Below are positions 62,663 to 64,000 of a DNA stretch of 64,000 nucleotides, piece after piece. Each line of letters opens with the position of its first letter. Position 1 is the first letter of the stretch. The notes under the pieces are model-generated. The model ran no database searches. It was not told where the DNA came from and saw only the letters and a list, made by a program, of their open reading frames with translations. Position numbers and translations under genes: made by a program. Origin of the DNA: Biostraticola tofi (GTDB lineage Bacteria; Pseudomonadota; Gammaproteobacteria; Enterobacterales; Enterobacteriaceae); contig NZ_SMCR01000010.1 of assembly GCF_004343195.1 (NCBI RefSeq), forward strand, positions 1 to 64,000, in the 5' to 3' direction.

Positions 62663-62774
62663 TTAATGCCGGGTCGCATGGTGAAAATAGCATCGCCTAC
62701 TATAATTATCATTGTGAGTAAATAATATTCACAACATTATACCACTCATACCTTTCATAATTATGGTGAATTCG

Positions 62775-63272
62775 ATGAATATCAAAACTCTGGAAGATCT
62801 TTTTATCCATGCCTTATCCGATGTCTACAGCGCAGAAAAACAAATCACTAAAGCGCTGCCCAAAATGGCCCGGGCAGCTACCGATCCGCAACTGGCCGAA
62901 TCATTTAAAGAACATTTAGAACAGACCCACGGTCAGATTGAACGTTTGGATAAATTAGTGGAAGTAACTGAAGGCGTTAAAATTAAAAGAATGAAATGTA
63001 TGGCGATGGAAGGCTTGGTAGAAGAAGGCCAGGAAATCATTGATTCTGTAGAAAAAGGCCCTGTATGCGACGCAGGACTCATTGGCGCTGCACAGAAAGT
63101 CGAGCATTATGAAATCGCTACTTACGGTACACTAAGTGCATTGGCAGGACTGCTGGGCTACACCGAAGCCAAGAGCTTATTGGAAGCGACTCTGCAGGAA
63201 GAAAAAGAAACAGATATTAAATTGTCAAAATTAGCTACCGCTAAGGTCAATACCAAAGCGAGCAAAAAATAA
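62775..63272 (+). CDS. yciF: YciF ferritin-like stress protein (DUF892)
   Basis: A 165-residue four-helix-bundle protein of the YciF/YciE family, structurally like rubrerythrin and ferritin, induced by osmotic and stationary-phase stress in relatives. Blocks TLEDLFIHALSDVYSAEKQI, EHLEQTHGQIERLDKLVEVT, IKRMKCMAMEGLVEEGQEII and AAQKVEHYEIATYGTLSALA carry the Glu/His metal-site residues. ATG 62775 aligns with E. coli YciF (MNMKT); an ATG at 62763 also exists. A hairpin with T-run follows at 63292. Confidence 0.9.
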   Translation: MNIKTLEDLFIHALSDVYSAEKQITKALPKMARAATDPQLAESFKEHLEQTHGQIERLDKLVEVTEGVKIKRMKCMAMEGLVEEGQEIIDSVEKGPVCDAGLIGAAQKVEHYEIATYGTLSALAGLLGYTEAKSLLEATLQEEKETDIKLSKLATAKVNTKASKK

Positions 63273-63291
63273 TAACATAAGTGCATAAAAA

Positions 63292-63318
63292 GGTCCGGGC
63301 TATCGTCCGGGCCTTTTT
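63292..63318 (+). terminator. Intrinsic terminator of yciF
   Basis: GGTCCGGGC and GTCCGGGCC form a G/C-rich stem with a TATC loop and two wobble pairs, and five T follow. It starts about 20 bases after the yciF stop. Preceding A residues could let it act in both directions. Confidence 0.8.
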
Positions 63319-63693
63319 ATTAGACCATAAATGAAATTACCATCAACATGATGAACATTTGACACTTAGTCTCCAGCGCACTCAGTTAATCCCTCAGAAT
63401 CGGAATCAACATGTCGGTGATTTTTAATAGGGAATTTGGGTTAATAATAATGGTATAAATATTCTATCCAGAGGTGTTCAAACCCGGACTTATATCGAGT
63501 TACGAGACTTATAATGCATGACACCCCTGCCTTTGCCTACAGTAAAAGTAAGGTATGCGTTTATGGGAACAATTCATGAAAAGAGGGATTTTTAACAAAA
63601 ATAGCATTGCCTGCTGCCCGTAATCAATTACGGACAACAGATTGTATTAATAAACAGTCGGCTAAAGTTTAATATACCGACGCAGGCAACACA
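63319..63693. other. Region between convergent yciF and yciE
   Basis: About 375 bases, A/T-rich, with no gene supported. It lies between two convergent 3' ends. No repeat or hairpin was recognised other than the yciF terminator before it. Confidence 0.45.
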
Positions 63694-64000
63694 TTATCGC
63701 TTGGCATCAGTGTGCGGCGCTTTGGATCGCGCCAGGAACTGCTGGGTAACATCCGGCAGGTTTTCCAAAAGCCAGGTTGCCATGGCCTTTTCCTGTTCCA
63801 GGATCTGTTCGAAAATACGCTGGCCTTCAGTATCGCCAACCGCCTTGGCGGTCGCAATCAAAGACGTATAGGAAGCGATTTCCAAATTCTCGAAAACATA
63901 GCCGCTGATTGCGCCCTTAACGACTTCATCGCTGGCAAACATACCGCCCATCGCCTGACCCATAGCGGCGACTTTGCCGGCGACATCTTTAAAGGTCGAA
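63694..64000 (-). CDS. yciE: YciE ferritin-like protein (DUF892), partial
   Basis: The C-terminal part of a YciE-type protein, reading MGQAMGGMFASDEVVKGAIS, then SGYVFENLEIASYTSLIATA and EQILEQEKAMATWLLENLPD with the helix-end glutamates of the metal site. E. coli YciE has the matching GQSIGGIFPSDEIVKGSIS block. The gene continues past the right edge, so its start and first 65 or so residues are not seen. It is convergent with yciF, unlike E. coli where yciGFE share one direction. Confidence 0.87.
   Translation of the reverse strand, partial: STFKDVAGKVAAMGQAMGGMFASDEVVKGAISGYVFENLEIASYTSLIATAKAVGDTEGQRIFEQILEQEKAMATWLLENLPDVTQQFLARSKAPHTDAKR

Noticed and set aside
1-64000. tRNA, rRNA or riboswitch
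   Set aside because: No cloverleaf-like sequence, rRNA-type stretch or conserved riboswitch motif was recognised by eye; a covariance search was not possible.

Overview
The window looks like a chromosomal segment of a member of the Enterobacterales. Many genes closely resemble Escherichia coli or Pectobacterium/Dickeya genes (rspB, ydfI, rspR, ygjP, budC, fucO, kduD, yciF, yciE). A LexA box, a GntR-type operator and a KdgR-type box sit where that group would have them. The number of decayed genes and remnants (a toxin-antitoxin pair, MFS, LysR, DedA and SDR fragments, transposase pieces) fits a genome undergoing reduction, for example a Sodalis-like relative. That placement is inference from recall, not from a search.

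Layout. 1-3400: an incomplete IS3-family element inserted into a toxin gene beside a nonsense-mutated antitoxin, then an MscS channel and a stretch of remnants. 3400-9660: SOS-linked DinI-like protein, an NAD(P)-binding protein, and an rspB / MFS / ydfI / rspR sugar-acid locus without rspA. 9670-13730: a GntP permease with a GntR-type operator, broken MFS and LysR genes, an Rrf2 regulator, a 45-bp tandem repeat array touching the 3' end of a RamA-like AraC regulator. 13985-18981: a leftward sugar ABC transporter operon ending in an LVIVD beta-propeller protein. 19481-22365: an ACS-type MFS transporter, a D-2-hydroxyacid dehydrogenase and a DedA fragment.

22620-33590 is the most distinctive block: a 2-oxoglutarate/Fe(II) dioxygenase, a MetQNI-like importer, a divergent taurine/sulfonate-type ABC importer, a TctCBA-type tripartite tricarboxylate transporter and a four-domain rhodanese with a single active-site cysteine. 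It reads as an organosulfur scavenging island, though its substrate cannot be read from sequence.

33748-45513: ygjP, a DUF3750 protein, 4-hydroxyphenylpyruvate dioxygenase, budC, an Rpn-type nuclease with a coding tandem repeat, phosphoketolase, an ABC pair without a binding protein, and a GAF-PAS-GGDEF-EAL protein with a heptanucleotide repeat tract upstream. 45870-53371: an EmrAB/NodT-like efflux operon, periplasmic trehalase and fucO. 53891-64000: an SDR remnant, a kduD plus RpiB-family operon behind a KdgR-type box, an unknown 526-residue protein divergent from a Gfo/Idh/MocA oxidoreductase and a full-length dihydroxyacetone kinase, an orphan PTS EIIB domain, a DUF421 membrane protein, and yciF/yciE in convergent orientation. 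No rRNA, tRNA or CRISPR array was seen.
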